DNA from: Hyphomicrobiales bacterium
GTDB taxonomy: Bacteria; Pseudomonadota; Alphaproteobacteria; Rhizobiales; Beijerinckiaceae
Direction of reading: 5' to 3'
Length of the DNA stretch: 56,671 nucleotides
Assembly: GCA_900470775.1 (NCBI GenBank)
Contig: UCBZ01000019.1
Location: 1-56,671 of the forward strand
Numbering within the stretch: the first letter of the stretch is position 1; each line of letters starts with the position of its first letter. The notes beneath the pieces were generated by a model. That model was not told the origin of the DNA. It was given only the letters and a program-made list of their open reading frames with translations, and did no database searches. Below are positions 33,073 through 42,789 of this stretch, in pieces. The translations under genes were made by a program, and so were the position numbers.

Positions 33073-33854
33073 GCGGCGGTCCAGCCGCCATCCATCGGCA
33101 GCGTCGTGCCGGTGATCGACTTCGCCGCGTCGGTACACAGGAACACGGCGAGCGCCGCGACCTGCTCGACGGTGACGAACTCCTTCGTCGGCTGTGCCGT
33201 CAGCAGCACGTCGTTCATGACCTGCTCCTTGGTCATGCCGCGCGCCTTCATCGTGTCGGGGATCTGCTTTTCGACCAGCGGCGTCCAGACATAGCCCGGC
33301 GCGATGGCATTCACGGTGATGCCCTTGGTCGCGACTTCGAGCGCCACCGTCTTGGTCAGCCCGGCAATGCCGTGCTTGGCCGCGACATAGGCCGATTTGA
33401 ACGGCGAGGCGACGAAGGCATGCGCCGAGGCTGTGTTGATGATGCGGCCCCAGCCCTTGGCCTTCATCTTCGGGAGCGCGGCACGCGTCGTGTGGAAGGC
33501 GGAGGTCAGGTTGATCGCGATGATCTGGTCCCATTTCTCGATCGGGAACTCGTCGATCGGCGAGACGAACTGGATGCCGGCATTGTTGATGAGGATGTCC
33601 ACCGCGCCGAATTCGGCCTCGGCCTGCGCGATGAAATCCGCGATCTCGGCGGGCTTGGTCATGTCGGCGGCTGAAAACAGCACCTTGACCCCGAACTCGC
33701 TGGCGAGGTCCGAGCGGAGCTTTTCGGCTTCCGCCGGAGGCATGATGCCGTTGATGACGAGATGGGCGCCTTCCTTGGCCAGCGCTCGGGCATAGGCAAG
33801 CCCGATGCCGGAGGTCGATCCTGTGATGGCGGCCGCGCGGTCTTTGAGGAACAT
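33069..33854 (-). CDS. bdhA: D-3-hydroxybutyrate dehydrogenase
   Basis: This 261-residue SDR enzyme oxidises D-3-hydroxybutyrate to acetoacetate with NAD. The cofactor motif is TGSTSGIG. The NNAGIQ motif, catalytic NTASAHAFVASPFKSAY and YVAAKHG carry the conserved residues, and the family-typical APGYVWTPLVEKQIP and VEQVAALAVFLC are present. It is the first gene of a bicistronic unit with the patatin-like gene. It is divergent from the Fur-family gene, and two inverted repeats lie in the shared promoter region. Length is normal for BdhA. Confidence 0.93.
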   Translation of the reverse strand: MFLKDRAAAITGSTSGIGLAYARALAKEGAHLVINGIMPPAEAEKLRSDLASEFGVKVLFSAADMTKPAEIADFIAQAEAEFGAVDILINNAGIQFVSPIDEFPIEKWDQIIAINLTSAFHTTRAALPKMKAKGWGRIINTASAHAFVASPFKSAYVAAKHGIAGLTKTVALEVATKGITVNAIAPGYVWTPLVEKQIPDTMKARGMTKEQVMNDVLLTAQPTKEFVTVEQVAALAVFLCTDAAKSITGTTLPMDGGWTAA

Positions 33855-33892
33855 CGGCTAAGGCTCCTGACAATCGATGAGAAAATGCTTAG

Positions 33893-33906
33893 GTTCGGGT
33901 CCGAAC
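33893..33906. promoter_or_regulatory. Perfect palindrome GTTCGG-N2-CCGAAC
   Basis: GTTCGGGTCCGAAC is a 6-base inverted repeat with a 2-base spacer, 39 bases upstream of the bdhA start and in the divergent region shared with the Zur-like gene. It is a plausible operator, but no regulator can be named. Confidence 0.35.
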
Positions 33907-33907
33907 G

Positions 33908-33951
33908 GGGCAATGCCGCCACCACATCAAGGCCATGGCGGCACGTTGCCC
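33908..33951. promoter_or_regulatory. Strong inverted repeat in the bdhA-zur divergent region
   Basis: GGGCAA-T-GCCGCCA at 33908-33921 pairs with TGGCGGC-ACG-TTGCCC at 33936-33951, giving 13 base pairs broken by a small internal loop, around a 14-base loop. It would form a hairpin in the leader of the Fur-family mRNA, ending 21 bases before its start codon. No T-run follows, so it is not a standard terminator. Confidence 0.45.
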
Positions 33952-33972
33952 GATGTCCTATTGCAGCGCAAC

Positions 33973-34533
33973 ATGACCACAATGCAGCAAAACCTACACG
34001 CGCATGGCGCCCATGACGAGCATGTGCATGACGCGCACGACGCTCATGGCGAGGCGGGCTGTCGGCACGCCCATGACCACCGCATCCACGCCGCCGAGGC
34101 GCTGGCGCGGGCGGAGCGTATCTGCCGGGAGCGCGGCCTGCGCCTGACGCCGATCCGCGCCAAGGCGCTGGAGGCGCTCCATGCCGACCATCGGCCGGTC
34201 GGGGCTTATGATCTCGCGGACCGGATTTCGCCGGCGGGCGGGCGCCGCCTCGCACCGATCTCGATCTATCGCGCGCTCGATTTCCTGGTCGAGCAGGGCT
34301 TCGTCCACCGGCTCTCCTCGCGCAACGCCTATGTCGCCTGCCTGCACGGCCATGGCGCCGACGAGGTTGTCGCCTTCCTGATCTGCGAGGTCTGCGGCGG
34401 CGTCGATGAGGATTCCTCGCCGGCCATGAAGAAGGCCGTTGCGGCGATCGCCCAGGTCAGGCAATTCTCCCCCGTCCATCAGGTGGTCGAGATCGTCGGC
34501 CGCTGCGAGCATTGCCGGAACGCAAGCGCATGA
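33973..34533 (+). CDS. Fur-family regulator, Zur-like, with histidine-rich N-terminus
   Basis: This 186-residue regulator has the Fur-family winged helix (about residues 45-120, with [14 protein letters not shown] and [18 protein letters not shown]). A C-terminal dimerisation domain carries two CxxC pairs for structural zinc (CEVCGG and CEHC). The Zur-like spacing suggests zinc control, but no uptake genes are in the window to confirm it. The first 40 residues are rich in histidine ([18 protein letters not shown]...HAHDH), an unusual metal-binding-type extension. The ATG at 33973 is chosen because the frame upstream has no clear ribosome binding site. Confidence 0.85.
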   Translation: MTTMQQNLHAHGAHDEHVHDAHDAHGEAGCRHAHDHRIHAAEALARAERICRERGLRLTPIRAKALEALHADHRPVGAYDLADRISPAGGRRLAPISIYRALDFLVEQGFVHRLSSRNAYVACLHGHGADEVVAFLICEVCGGVDEDSSPAMKKAVAAIAQVRQFSPVHQVVEIVGRCEHCRNASA

Positions 34534-34561
34534 TCGGCAAGGACGAGTTGGGGCGCATCCG

Positions 34562-35836
34562 ATGAACGAGCGGGCTTTCCCCTGCCTGACAGCGGAGCAT
34601 TCCGGCCCGCTGGCGCGTCACCTCACCGTTCCCGTGATGGTCGGCAACGTCGCCGTCGGCGGCGGCGCGCCGATCGTCGTCCAGTCGATGACCAATACCG
34701 ACACCGCCGACATCGCCGGCACGGTCGCGCAGGTTGCGGCACTGGCGCGGCAAGGGTCCGAACTCGTCCGCATCACCGTCGACCGCGACGAGGCCGCCGC
34801 CGCGGTGCCGAAGATCCGGGAGCGGCTCGACCGCATCGGTGTCGACGTGCCGCTGATCGGCGACTTCCACTATATCGGCCACAAGCTGCTGACCGATCAT
34901 CCGGCCTGTGCGCAGGCACTCGCGAAATACCGCATCAACCCCGGCAATGTCGGTTTCAAAGACAAGAAGGACCGCCAGTTCGGCCAGATCGTCGAGCTTG
35001 CGATCAAGCATGGCAAGGCCGTGCGGATCGGCGCGAACTGGGGCTCGCTCGACCAGGAATTGCTGACCACGCTGATGGACGAGAATGCCTTGCAGCCTCG
35101 CCCGCTCGATGCCCGCGCCATCATGCGCGAGGCGATGGTGCAGTCGGCGCTGCTCTCGGCCGGGCGTGCCGAGGAGATCGGGCTCGGCCGGGACAAGATC
35201 ATCCTCTCCGCCAAGGTTTCGGGCGTCCAGGATCTGATCACGATCTACCGGATGATGTCCGCTCGCTCCGACTACGCCATCCATCTCGGCCTGACCGAGG
35301 CCGGCATGGGCTCCAAGGGCATCGTCGCCTCCTCGGCCGCGCTCGGCATCCTGTTGCAGGAAGGCATCGGCGACACGATCCGCTTCTCGCTGACGCCCGA
35401 GCCTGGTGGCGACCGCACGCTCGAGGTCAAGGCGGCGCAGGAGTTGCTCCAGACCATGGGCTTCCGCGCCTTCGTGCCGCAGGTCGCGGCCTGCCCCGGC
35501 TGCGGCCGCACCACCTCGACCGTGTTCCAGCAGCTCGCCCGCGACATCCAGGACTGGATCGCCGGCTCGATGCAGGACTGGAAGACGCGCTACCCCGGCG
35601 TCGAGGGGCTGAACGTCGCGGTGATGGGCTGCATCGTCAACGGCCCCGGCGAATCCAAGCACGCCGATATCGGAATTTCGCTGCCGGGCACCGGCGAGGA
35701 GCCGACCGCGCCGGTTTTCGTCGACGGCAAGAAGATCAAGACCCTGCGCGGACCCGGCATCGCCGCCGAATTCAAGACGATGGTCGATGATTATGTGGCG
35801 CAGCGTTACGGCAGGCGCGCCGATGCGGCCGAGTGA
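34562..35836 (+). CDS. ispG: 4-hydroxy-3-methylbut-2-en-1-yl diphosphate synthase (IspG/GcpE)
   Basis: This 424-residue iron-sulfur enzyme performs the penultimate step of the MEP isoprenoid pathway, converting MEcPP to HMBPP. The start of the fold is [13 protein letters not shown]. The 4Fe-4S ligands are the CPGCGR pair and the cysteine in [25 protein letters not shown] is typical. It follows the Fur-family gene by 28 bases in the same direction. Key residues are intact and length is normal for the proteobacterial form. Confidence 0.97.
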   Translation: MNERAFPCLTAEHSGPLARHLTVPVMVGNVAVGGGAPIVVQSMTNTDTADIAGTVAQVAALARQGSELVRITVDRDEAAAAVPKIRERLDRIGVDVPLIGDFHYIGHKLLTDHPACAQALAKYRINPGNVGFKDKKDRQFGQIVELAIKHGKAVRIGANWGSLDQELLTTLMDENALQPRPLDARAIMREAMVQSALLSAGRAEEIGLGRDKIILSAKVSGVQDLITIYRMMSARSDYAIHLGLTEAGMGSKGIVASSAALGILLQEGIGDTIRFSLTPEPGGDRTLEVKAAQELLQTMGFRAFVPQVAACPGCGRTTSTVFQQLARDIQDWIAGSMQDWKTRYPGVEGLNVAVMGCIVNGPGESKHADIGISLPGTGEEPTAPVFVDGKKIKTLRGPGIAAEFKTMVDDYVAQRYGRRADAAE

Positions 35837-35957
35837 ATTTCACAACCTTGCGTTGCGCGGCCCCGCAGCGGACACATGGCAGCGCCTTTGCGTGCTGACG
35901 GCATTGTGTTAGAGGCCCCGGCCTTTCGCTGCACCGCAGCGCGCGCGGAGATCCCCT

Positions 35958-37937
35958 ATGGGGCATGACCAGACGAATCCCCCGGCTCAAAAAACGGAGG
36001 ATTCCCGTTTCGGCATCGATGACGGCCACGCCGCCGAGGCCAAGAACGGCCATGGCAGCTATGCTGCGCTGGCGCTCGGCGCGCTGGGCGTCGTCTATGG
36101 CGACATCGGCACCAGCCCACTCTATGCGCTGCGCGAGACCGTGCTCGCGGCGACCGCTGCCCATGGCGAGCTGAGCGCCGCGGTCGTCGGCGCGCCGGTG
36201 CCGCGCGACATCGTCATCGGCGTGCTCTCGCTGATCCTGTGGTCGCTCGTCATCGTCGTCACGCTGAAATATGTCCTGCTCCTGATGCGGGCCGACAATA
36301 ATGGCGAAGGCGGCATCCTGACGCTGGTCGCGCTGGCCCAGCGTGGCCTCGGGCGGGCGCGCGGCGGCGTCGTGCTGTTCCTTGGCATGGCCGGCGCGGC
36401 GCTGTTTTATGGCGACGCGGTGATCACGCCGGCCATCTCGGTGCTCTCCGCGGTCGAGGGCATCAAGCTGGTGACGCCGCTGCTGAACGACTATGTCGTC
36501 ACCATCGCCTCCGTCATCCTGATCGCACTGTTCCTGGTCCAGAGCGGCGGCACCGAGAGGGTCGCGAATTTCTTCGGCCCGATCACGCTGGTCTGGTTCC
36601 TGGCACTGGCCGGGCTCGGCATCTACCATATCGCCGACGATCTGAGCGTTCTGACCTCGGTCAACCCGTATTACTCCCTGCGCTTCTTCATCGACCATCC
36701 GACGGTGTCGCTGGCCGTGCTCGGCTCGGTCTGCCTGGCCGTGACCGGCGCCGAGGCGCTCTATGCGGATATGGGCCATTTCGGCCGCGGGCCGATCCGC
36801 AGCGCCTGGATCTGGCTGGTCTTCCCCTCGCTGTGGCTGAACTATCTCGGCCAGGGCGCGCTGATCCTTTCCGACCCGACCGCCATCGACAACCCTTTCT
36901 ACAAGCTCGCTCCGGACTTCCTGATCCTGCCGCTGGTCATCCTGGCGACGATCGCCACCATCATCGCGAGCCAGGCGGTGATCACGGGCGCCTTCTCGCT
37001 GACGCGGCAGGCGGTCCAGCTCGGCCTGTTGCCGCGCCTGGAGATCCGTCACACCTCGGAGCATACCTCCGGCCAGATCTACATACCCCGCATCAACTGG
37101 CTGCTGCTGGTCATCGTCCTGATCCTGGTCTGGTCCTTCCGGACCTCGTCGAACCTGTCGCACGCCTATGGCATTGCGGTCTTCGGCACGATGGTGGTGA
37201 GTTCGCTGCTGGCCTTCATCGTGATCCGCCGCGTCTGGGGCTGGAGCCTGACCGCGACCGTGGCCCTGATCCTGCCCTTCCTGATCATCGACGTCGCCTT
37301 CTTCGCCGCCAACATGCTGAAGCTGTTCAGCGGCGGCTACATGCCGGTGCTGCTGGCGATCGCGCTGGTCATGCTGATGTGGACCTGGGTGCGCGGCACC
37401 AAGATCCTGTTCGACAAGACCCGCAAGACCGACGTGCCACTGCTCGAACTCGTCGGTATGCTCTCCAAGAGCCCGCCGGTCCGGGTCAAGGGCATGGCGG
37501 TCTTCCTAACCAGCGACCCCGAGACGGCCCCGGCCTCGCTGCTGCACAACCTCAAGCACAACAAGGTCCTGCACGAGCGCAACGTTATCCTGACCGTGCG
37601 CTCGGCCGACACGCCGCGCATCGCCGAGGAGGAGCGCGTGCGCCTCTCCCGCATCACCGACGACTTCTGGCGGGTCGATCTGGTCTATGGCTACATGGAA
37701 AGCCCCAACGTGCCCAAGGGGCTCGCGATCCTGCGCAAGCAGGGCTTCAAGTTCGACATCATGTCGACCTCGTTCTTCCTGTCGCGCCGCTCGATCAAGG
37801 CCTCGCCGCAATCGGGCATGCCGGTCTGGCAGGACAATCTTTACATCTCGCTGACCAAGTCCGCGACGGACGCCACGAGCTTCTTCCAGATCCCGACCGG
37901 CCGGGTCGTCGAGGTCGGGACGCAGGTCACGGTGTAA
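35958..37937 (+). CDS. kup: Low-affinity potassium uptake protein Kup
   Basis: This 659-residue inner-membrane K+ transporter has the Kup signature [17 protein letters not shown] near residue 45. About 12 hydrophobic segments lie between residues 40 and 460, and a C-terminal cytoplasmic domain ends in the family-typical [14 protein letters not shown]...SFFLSRR region. It would take up potassium with protons. The start at 35958 has a GGAGA site. The upstream gap of 121 bases should contain its promoter. I see no convincing -10/-35 pair. Repeat C1 lies just after its stop. Confidence 0.96.
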   Translation: MGHDQTNPPAQKTEDSRFGIDDGHAAEAKNGHGSYAALALGALGVVYGDIGTSPLYALRETVLAATAAHGELSAAVVGAPVPRDIVIGVLSLILWSLVIVVTLKYVLLLMRADNNGEGGILTLVALAQRGLGRARGGVVLFLGMAGAALFYGDAVITPAISVLSAVEGIKLVTPLLNDYVVTIASVILIALFLVQSGGTERVANFFGPITLVWFLALAGLGIYHIADDLSVLTSVNPYYSLRFFIDHPTVSLAVLGSVCLAVTGAEALYADMGHFGRGPIRSAWIWLVFPSLWLNYLGQGALILSDPTAIDNPFYKLAPDFLILPLVILATIATIIASQAVITGAFSLTRQAVQLGLLPRLEIRHTSEHTSGQIYIPRINWLLLVIVLILVWSFRTSSNLSHAYGIAVFGTMVVSSLLAFIVIRRVWGWSLTATVALILPFLIIDVAFFAANMLKLFSGGYMPVLLAIALVMLMWTWVRGTKILFDKTRKTDVPLLELVGMLSKSPPVRVKGMAVFLTSDPETAPASLLHNLKHNKVLHERNVILTVRSADTPRIAEEERVRLSRITDDFWRVDLVYGYMESPNVPKGLAILRKQGFKFDIMSTSFFLSRRSIKASPQSGMPVWQDNLYISLTKSATDATSFFQIPTGRVVEVGTQVTV

Positions 37938-37947
37938 GCAGAACCTC

Positions 37948-38028
37948 GTCATGCTCGGGCTTGACCCGAGCATCTCGGAAACCGGCGCCTTCTCGTCATG
38001 ATATTCTCGGGTCAAGCCCGAGAATGAC
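37948..38028. repeat. Family C intergenic repeat, copy C1
   Basis: GTCATGCTCGGGCTTGACCC and GGTCAAGCCCGAGAATGAC form mirrored arms around a short spacer. It lies between the convergent kup and DMT-exporter genes, and would make a strong hairpin in either transcript. Confidence 0.85.
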
Positions 38029-38036
38029 GGCGGGTC

Positions 38037-38969
38037 TCAATCGATCCGCGCCGAGCCCTCGGGCACGTTCCGTACCCGCTCGCGATAGAGCAGGTAGAGT
38101 CCCGACGCGATCACGATCGCCGCGCCGACGAAGGTCCAGCGATCGGGGAACTGCCCGAAGACGAACCAGCCGAGCAGGATCATCCAGACGATCTGCGAAT
38201 AGATGAACGGCGCCAGCACGGTCGCCGGGGCCAGCCGGTGCGCCAGGATCAGGAGCCAGTGCCCGAAGCCGCCGAACAGGCCGGTGCCCAACATCACGAG
38301 CCAGACGAACGGCGTCTGCGGCGTCGTCCAGAAGAACGGGATCAGAGGCAGCACGGCCGCCGTCCCGGCGACGCCGGAATAAACCATCGTCGTCTCCGGC
38401 TTGTCATAGGCCGCGAGCCGCCGGGTGGCCAGCGCATAGAAGCTGTAGCAGACGGTGCCGAAGACGCAGAGCAGGGCGGCGGGATGCATGCCGCCGATGC
38501 CCGGGCGCGTGATCACGAGCACGCCGAGAAAGCCGACGCCGATCGCCGCCAGCCGGCGCGGGCCGGGCCATTCGCCGAGCATCGGTCCCGCGACGAGCGC
38601 CACGAGCAGCGGTCCCGCGAACATGATCGAAACCGTCTCCGCGAGCTGCAGGTATTGGAGCGCGACGAAGTTCAGCGCCGTCGCGCCCAGCAGCAGCAGC
38701 GAGCGGACGCCCTGGAGCCAGGGCCGCTTGGTGCGCAGGACGCCGGGATGACTCCACGGGTTGAGCAGCATCAGGACGAGCGCCATGCTGCCGGCATAGC
38801 GCGCGAACACGACCTGCACCGGGTCCATATAGCCCGACAGCCATTTCGCGCTGGTGTCCAGAAGGGCGAAGAACAGAACGGCGCTACAGATCAAACCGAT
38901 CGCGGCAAGGCGCGACCGTCCGGTTTCCGGAAGATGGGACGAAGCGACGGCCAAGGCAGATCCCGTCAT
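38037..38969 (-). CDS. DMT-superfamily (EamA) transporter
   Basis: This 310-residue inner-membrane protein has ten hydrophobic segments in two EamA repeats (about residues 25-155 and 170-300), with the first-repeat region FFALLDTSAKWLSGYMDP and SIMFAGPLLVALVAGPMLGEWPG. The second repeat includes PFIYSQIVWMILLGWFVFGQFPDRW. The family exports metabolites or amino acids, and substrates cannot be read from the sequence. The ATG at 38969 is preferred over an upstream TTG at 38987. It lies downstream of the MarR gene on the same strand, about 130 bases away. Confidence 0.88.
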   Translation of the reverse strand: MTGSALAVASSHLPETGRSRLAAIGLICSAVLFFALLDTSAKWLSGYMDPVQVVFARYAGSMALVLMLLNPWSHPGVLRTKRPWLQGVRSLLLLGATALNFVALQYLQLAETVSIMFAGPLLVALVAGPMLGEWPGPRRLAAIGVGFLGVLVITRPGIGGMHPAALLCVFGTVCYSFYALATRRLAAYDKPETTMVYSGVAGTAAVLPLIPFFWTTPQTPFVWLVMLGTGLFGGFGHWLLILAHRLAPATVLAPFIYSQIVWMILLGWFVFGQFPDRWTFVGAAIVIASGLYLLYRERVRNVPEGSARID

Positions 38970-39102
38970 GCGCGGGGAGAATGACAATGGCAGATTTAAA
39001 CGATTTACCGCCTCTGACCAGCGGCCGAACGCATGAGCTCCATGCGCCCGTCAGGGCATGAACTGGACGGCATGGAGCGAAAGATCAGGAGTCGGTAGCG
39101 GC

Positions 39103-39585
39103 TCAGGCGTCGCTGTCGATCTCGTCGCCGTCGGCTTCCGGATCGTCGATCTCGACGCCGGCCTTCGACAGGCCCTTGGCCGCCTTGCGCAGCAGCCGGC
39201 GCAGCTGCTTGCGCTCCTTGCCGTCGAGCTTGTCGAGCAGCTCTTCCTCGACCTGGGTCCAGACGGCGTCGAGCGCCATGGACGTCTTGTGGCCGGCTTC
39301 GGTCAGCGCGACCTGCACGAGCCGGCCGTCGCGGCCGCCGCCCTCGCGCGTCACCAGCCCCTGCAATGACAGGCGGCCTATCGTCTTGGACACCGTCGGC
39401 GGCTTGACCCGCAGCAGCGTCGCGAGCTCGCCCATCGTCATCGGTGCCGGCTGCAGCGCCTTCAGCGCCTGCTCCTGCCCTGGAAACAATCCGAGCGCGT
39501 TCAGCCGCTCGCCCATGCGGGCGCGGTGCAGCCTCGCCGTGACGAGCAAGGCTCGACCTACGCTCTTTTCGAGTGCCTTGGTCAT
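39103..39585 (-). CDS. MarR-family transcriptional regulator
   Basis: This 160-residue regulator has a winged helix-turn-helix (about residues 45-110, with MTMGELATLLRVKPPTVSKTIGRL and GGGRDGRLVQVALT forming the wing). Helical dimerisation segments flank it. The C-terminal tail is very acidic (EIDDPEADGDEIDSDA), which is not typical. The start at 39585 follows an AAGGA site. A longer frame beginning at 39657 would add 24 residues. It may control the downstream DMT exporter gene or itself. The ligand is unknown. Confidence 0.85.
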   Translation of the reverse strand: MTKALEKSVGRALLVTARLHRARMGERLNALGLFPGQEQALKALQPAPMTMGELATLLRVKPPTVSKTIGRLSLQGLVTREGGGRDGRLVQVALTEAGHKTSMALDAVWTQVEEELLDKLDGKERKQLRRLLRKAAKGLSKAGVEIDDPEADGDEIDSDA

Positions 39586-39690
39586 CTCGCTCGATCCTTG
39601 GCTAGATGCTTGGACGGATAAGGAAGACGCTTCGCCGGCTGGCTGTTCGCCCGCCAAGATGACAACGTGATGACATGAATGCGAGCGGTG

Positions 39691-40272
39691 TCACAGAGAG
39701 CGCATCTTTTCCGCTACGGAGATCAGGAAGGCGGAACGGCGCTCCGGCGTCGCGCGATTCATGTCATAGAGCGCCAGGTAGCGCGGCCGCGCGGTGGGAT
39801 GGCAGAACGCGCGCAGGACCCGGCAGACCAGCTTGCGCGGCGGATCGCCCATCAGCAAGGCGCGCCAGCGCGAGCCGCCATAAGTCGTCACCGCCACGAG
39901 CTTGCGGATGTTCCAGAGATTGGGCGCGACCTTGCCGTCGACCAGCTTGAACGAAACGCCAGGCAGGAAGACGCGGTCGAAGAAGCCCTTCAGGATCGCG
40001 GGATAGCCGAAATTCCAGACCGGGAAGCACAGCACCAGCGCCTCGGCAGCACGCAGCCGCGCGACATAGCCGGCAACGGGGAGTGTGTTGCCGGCAAGGT
40101 CATGATAGCCAAGGCGCTCCTCGCGGCTCAGGATCCCATCGAAGCCCTCGGCGTAGAGGTCGCAGTCATCGACCTCATGGCCTCCCTCACGCAGGCTCTG
40201 GACGACCGCCTGATGCAGCGCCGCGCCATAGCTCTCCGGGTTGGGATGGGCATAGAGCACGAGCACGCGCAT
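39691..40272 (-). CDS. NAD(P)H-dependent oxidoreductase, flavodoxin-fold (quinone reductase-like)
   Basis: This 193-residue flavodoxin-like fold protein resembles the MdaB/NQO-type NAD(P)H oxidoreductases. It opens with VLVLYAHPNPESYGAAL, with FMN/FAD-binding CFPVWNFGYPAILKGFFDRVFLPG in the middle and VAVTTYGG later. It would transfer two electrons from NAD(P)H to quinones or similar acceptors. The start codon overlaps the stop of the upstream amidohydrolase gene by one base (TGATG), so the two are probably translationally coupled. The reason for that pairing is not evident. Confidence 0.88.
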   Translation of the reverse strand: MRVLVLYAHPNPESYGAALHQAVVQSLREGGHEVDDCDLYAEGFDGILSREERLGYHDLAGNTLPVAGYVARLRAAEALVLCFPVWNFGYPAILKGFFDRVFLPGVSFKLVDGKVAPNLWNIRKLVAVTTYGGSRWRALLMGDPPRKLVCRVLRAFCHPTARPRYLALYDMNRATPERRSAFLISVAEKMRSL

Positions 40273-41630
40273 CAGGGCGCTCCGGCGCCGGGACGCATCC
40301 CCGCCAGGTGATCCAGCTCGCGATGGTCCGGCAGCGTGGTGTCGATCGCGCGCCCTCCCACCAGCACGCTCCGGTCGGCTTGGGGGCGCGCAAAGAACTC
40401 GGTCCAATCGCGGGCACGGGTCAGGATCAGATCGGCCGGGCCGCCGGGCGACAGCACGCCCGGACCTTCCGCTGCCTTGCCCTCCAGCCCCATGATCGCG
40501 GCCGGCGTGCGCGCCACCGCATTCGCCCAGTCGTTTCCGGCATGGTCGAGCTGGAGGATGCGGGTGCCTTCGCGCAGCACCTCGATCAGGTCGAGATCGC
40601 CATAGGCGTAGAACGGGTCGCGGGTGTTGTCCGACGCGATCATCACCGGCACGCCCGCCGCCTTCAACTCGTGCAGCGCCGTGACGCCCCGCCAGCGTGG
40701 CGTCCGGCCGGGCGCACGGTCCTGCAGATACATGTTGCACATCGGCAGGCTGACGACCGCGATCCCGGCCTCCCGCACCTTGGCGATGATCCGCGCCTCG
40801 ACGTCGGGCTCCTGCAACGCCAGCGAGCAGCAATGGCCGGCGAGGATCCTGCCCGCGAAGCGATGCCGGATCGCCGCATCGGCGATGTGCTCCAGCGAGC
40901 GGGCGGCGGGATCATTGGTCTCGTCGACATGGAAGTCGAGATCGAAGCCGTTCTCGATCGCCGTGCGGAAGACAATGTCGAGCGCCGCGTCCAGCTCCGG
41001 GATCATGTAGCTGACGCAGCCGAAGATCCCGTCGCCATGCGCCTTCACCGCCGCGACGACATCGCGGATATGGGCCTGATCGAGCGCGAACTGGATGCCG
41101 AACAGCGGCGAGGCCTGGATGGCGATGCGCCCCGCCCACTCCGCCCGCAGTTCCGCCAGAACCGGCCAGGAAATCCCGATCTGCTTGCCGAGCGAGTCGA
41201 TATGGGTCCGCAGCGCAGCCGTGCCATGGGCAAAGGCGCAGCGCAGGCCGAAATCCATCCGCGCCCGCACGTCGGATGCCGACCAGTTCGCCTCGCGGTC
41301 GGCCATGACGCTGTTGAGCGCTCCCATGAAACTGCCATCGGGATTGCGCTGGCGCGGCCAGATATGGCCCTTGTCGAGATGGACATGGCAATCGACGAGG
41401 CGGGGCAGCACGATGCCGCCGTCGCAATCGAAGGCCGTGCCGTCATCCAGACCCTCGGTGCCAGCCGGCAGGATCGAGGCGATCCGCCCCTCCTCCACCG
41501 CGATGTCGATCAGGGCCAGGCCGTCGCGGTCGGCGGCAACACCGCCCGCCTCGATCAGGCAAAGCGGGGCGCGGGCGCGGGTCAGGCGATAGCTGTCTGA
41601 AGCAGGGATCGCGGCGAAGCCGGTCGTCAC
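40272..41630 (-). CDS. Cytosine deaminase-like amidohydrolase (CodA family)
   Basis: This metal-dependent amidohydrolase of about 452 residues has the CodA motif set: HVHLDKGH for the first metal pair, HVDETND (histidine and catalytic glutamate), GHCCSLA, and [13 protein letters not shown] with the late aspartate. This places it with cytosine deaminase and related N-heterocycle deaminases. Whether it acts on cytosine itself cannot be decided. The N-terminus is uncertain. The GTG at 41630 gives a family-length protein, while longer in-frame options up to 41792 overlap the divergent folD start. Confidence 0.85.
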   Translation of the reverse strand: MTTGFAAIPASDSYRLTRARAPLCLIEAGGVAADRDGLALIDIAVEEGRIASILPAGTEGLDDGTAFDCDGGIVLPRLVDCHVHLDKGHIWPRQRNPDGSFMGALNSVMADREANWSASDVRARMDFGLRCAFAHGTAALRTHIDSLGKQIGISWPVLAELRAEWAGRIAIQASPLFGIQFALDQAHIRDVVAAVKAHGDGIFGCVSYMIPELDAALDIVFRTAIENGFDLDFHVDETNDPAARSLEHIADAAIRHRFAGRILAGHCCSLALQEPDVEARIIAKVREAGIAVVSLPMCNMYLQDRAPGRTPRWRGVTALHELKAAGVPVMIASDNTRDPFYAYGDLDLIEVLREGTRILQLDHAGNDWANAVARTPAAIMGLEGKAAEGPGVLSPGGPADLILTRARDWTEFFARPQADRSVLVGGRAIDTTLPDHRELDHLAGMRPGAGAP

Positions 41631-41791
41631 GGGGTGGGTGTCTCCATCGGCTCGGCCATGCACGATGGATACCGGCCGCCACGACCGCGGGCAAGGCGGC
41701 GACGCGTTGTGGCACCCTCGCGTCGCATCCGGGCTTGTCGCGCGCACGACGATCGCGCATGAGGGCGGCATCTGCCACGGAGACCGATCCA

Positions 41792-42664
41792 ATGCCGCAG
41801 GCCAACCTGATCGATGGCAAGGCCATTGCCGCGCAGCTGCGCGCGCAGATCGCTACCGAGGTCGCCGGCATCAAGGCGGCAAGCGGCCTCGTGCCCGGCC
41901 TGCATGTGGTGCTCGTCGGCGACGACCCGGCAAGCCGCGTCTATGTCGCCTCGAAGGAGAAGCTCGCCACCGAGGCCGGCATGAACTCGGTCGCGCATCG
42001 CCTGCCGGTCGAGACCAGCCAGGCCGATCTGCTAGCCAAGCTGGCAGAACTCAACGCGGACGATTCTGTCGACGGCATTCTCGTGCAGCTGCCCCTGCCC
42101 AAGCATCTCGACACCGCAGCCGTGATCGACGCGATCGATCCCGCCAAGGATGTTGACGGCCTGCATCCGATCAATGCCGGGCTGCTGGCGGGCGGCAAGG
42201 CAAGCGGGGAGCATCTCCTGGTGCCCTGCACCCCCCTCGGCTCGATGCTGCTGCTGAAGAGCGTCCTGCCTGCGCTCTCTGGGCTTGAGGCGGTGGTGAT
42301 CGGCCGCTCGGAGCTGGTCGGCCGCCCCGTCGCGCAATTGCTGCTCCAGGCCGATTGCACGGTGACGATCGCGCATTCGCGCACCAAGGATCTGCCCGCC
42401 GTGGTGCGCCGCGCCGACATCGTCGTCGCCGCCGTCGGCCGCCCGCATTTCGTTAGGGGAGACTGGATCAAGCCCGGCGCCACCGTGATCGATGTCGGCA
42501 TCAACCGCATGCCCGACGGCAAGCTCGCGGGCGACGTCGATTTCGCCGAGGCAGTGGCGGTCGCCGGTGCAATTACCCCGGTACCGGGCGGCGTCGGCCC
42601 GATGACGATCGCCTGCCTGCTGCGCAACACGCTGACGGCGTTCAAGGCGAGAAGGGGCCGCTAG
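41792..42664 (+). CDS. folD: Methylenetetrahydrofolate dehydrogenase/cyclohydrolase
   Basis: This 290-residue bifunctional enzyme interconverts methylene- and formyl-tetrahydrofolate with NADP. Signature segments are [13 protein letters not shown] (catalytic lysine and tyrosine region), [18 protein letters not shown], the cofactor motif [12 protein letters not shown] and [12 protein letters not shown] near the end. The start at 41792 follows an ACGGAGA ribosome binding site. A longer frame from 41735 has no such site. It is transcribed divergently from the deaminase-like gene. Confidence 0.97.
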   Translation: MPQANLIDGKAIAAQLRAQIATEVAGIKAASGLVPGLHVVLVGDDPASRVYVASKEKLATEAGMNSVAHRLPVETSQADLLAKLAELNADDSVDGILVQLPLPKHLDTAAVIDAIDPAKDVDGLHPINAGLLAGGKASGEHLLVPCTPLGSMLLLKSVLPALSGLEAVVIGRSELVGRPVAQLLLQADCTVTIAHSRTKDLPAVVRRADIVVAAVGRPHFVRGDWIKPGATVIDVGINRMPDGKLAGDVDFAEAVAVAGAITPVPGGVGPMTIACLLRNTLTAFKARRGR

Positions 42665-42667
42665 GAG

Positions 42668-42763
42668 GTCATGGTCGGACTTGACCCGACCATCTCGGGA
42701 CGAGAAGGCGCCTATTCCTGAAAGAGATTCCCGGGTCCGCGCTGCGCGCAGCCCGAGAATGAC
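42668..42763. repeat. Family C intergenic repeat, copy C2
   Basis: GTCATGGTCGGACTTGACCC at the left and GCCCGAGAATGAC at the right, with inner CGAGAAGGCGCC-type sequence shared with copy C1. It lies between the convergent folD and lpd genes, and could act as a bidirectional barrier. Confidence 0.8.
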
Positions 42764-42789
42764 GCTTCTGTCGCCGCGTGGCGCGTCGA

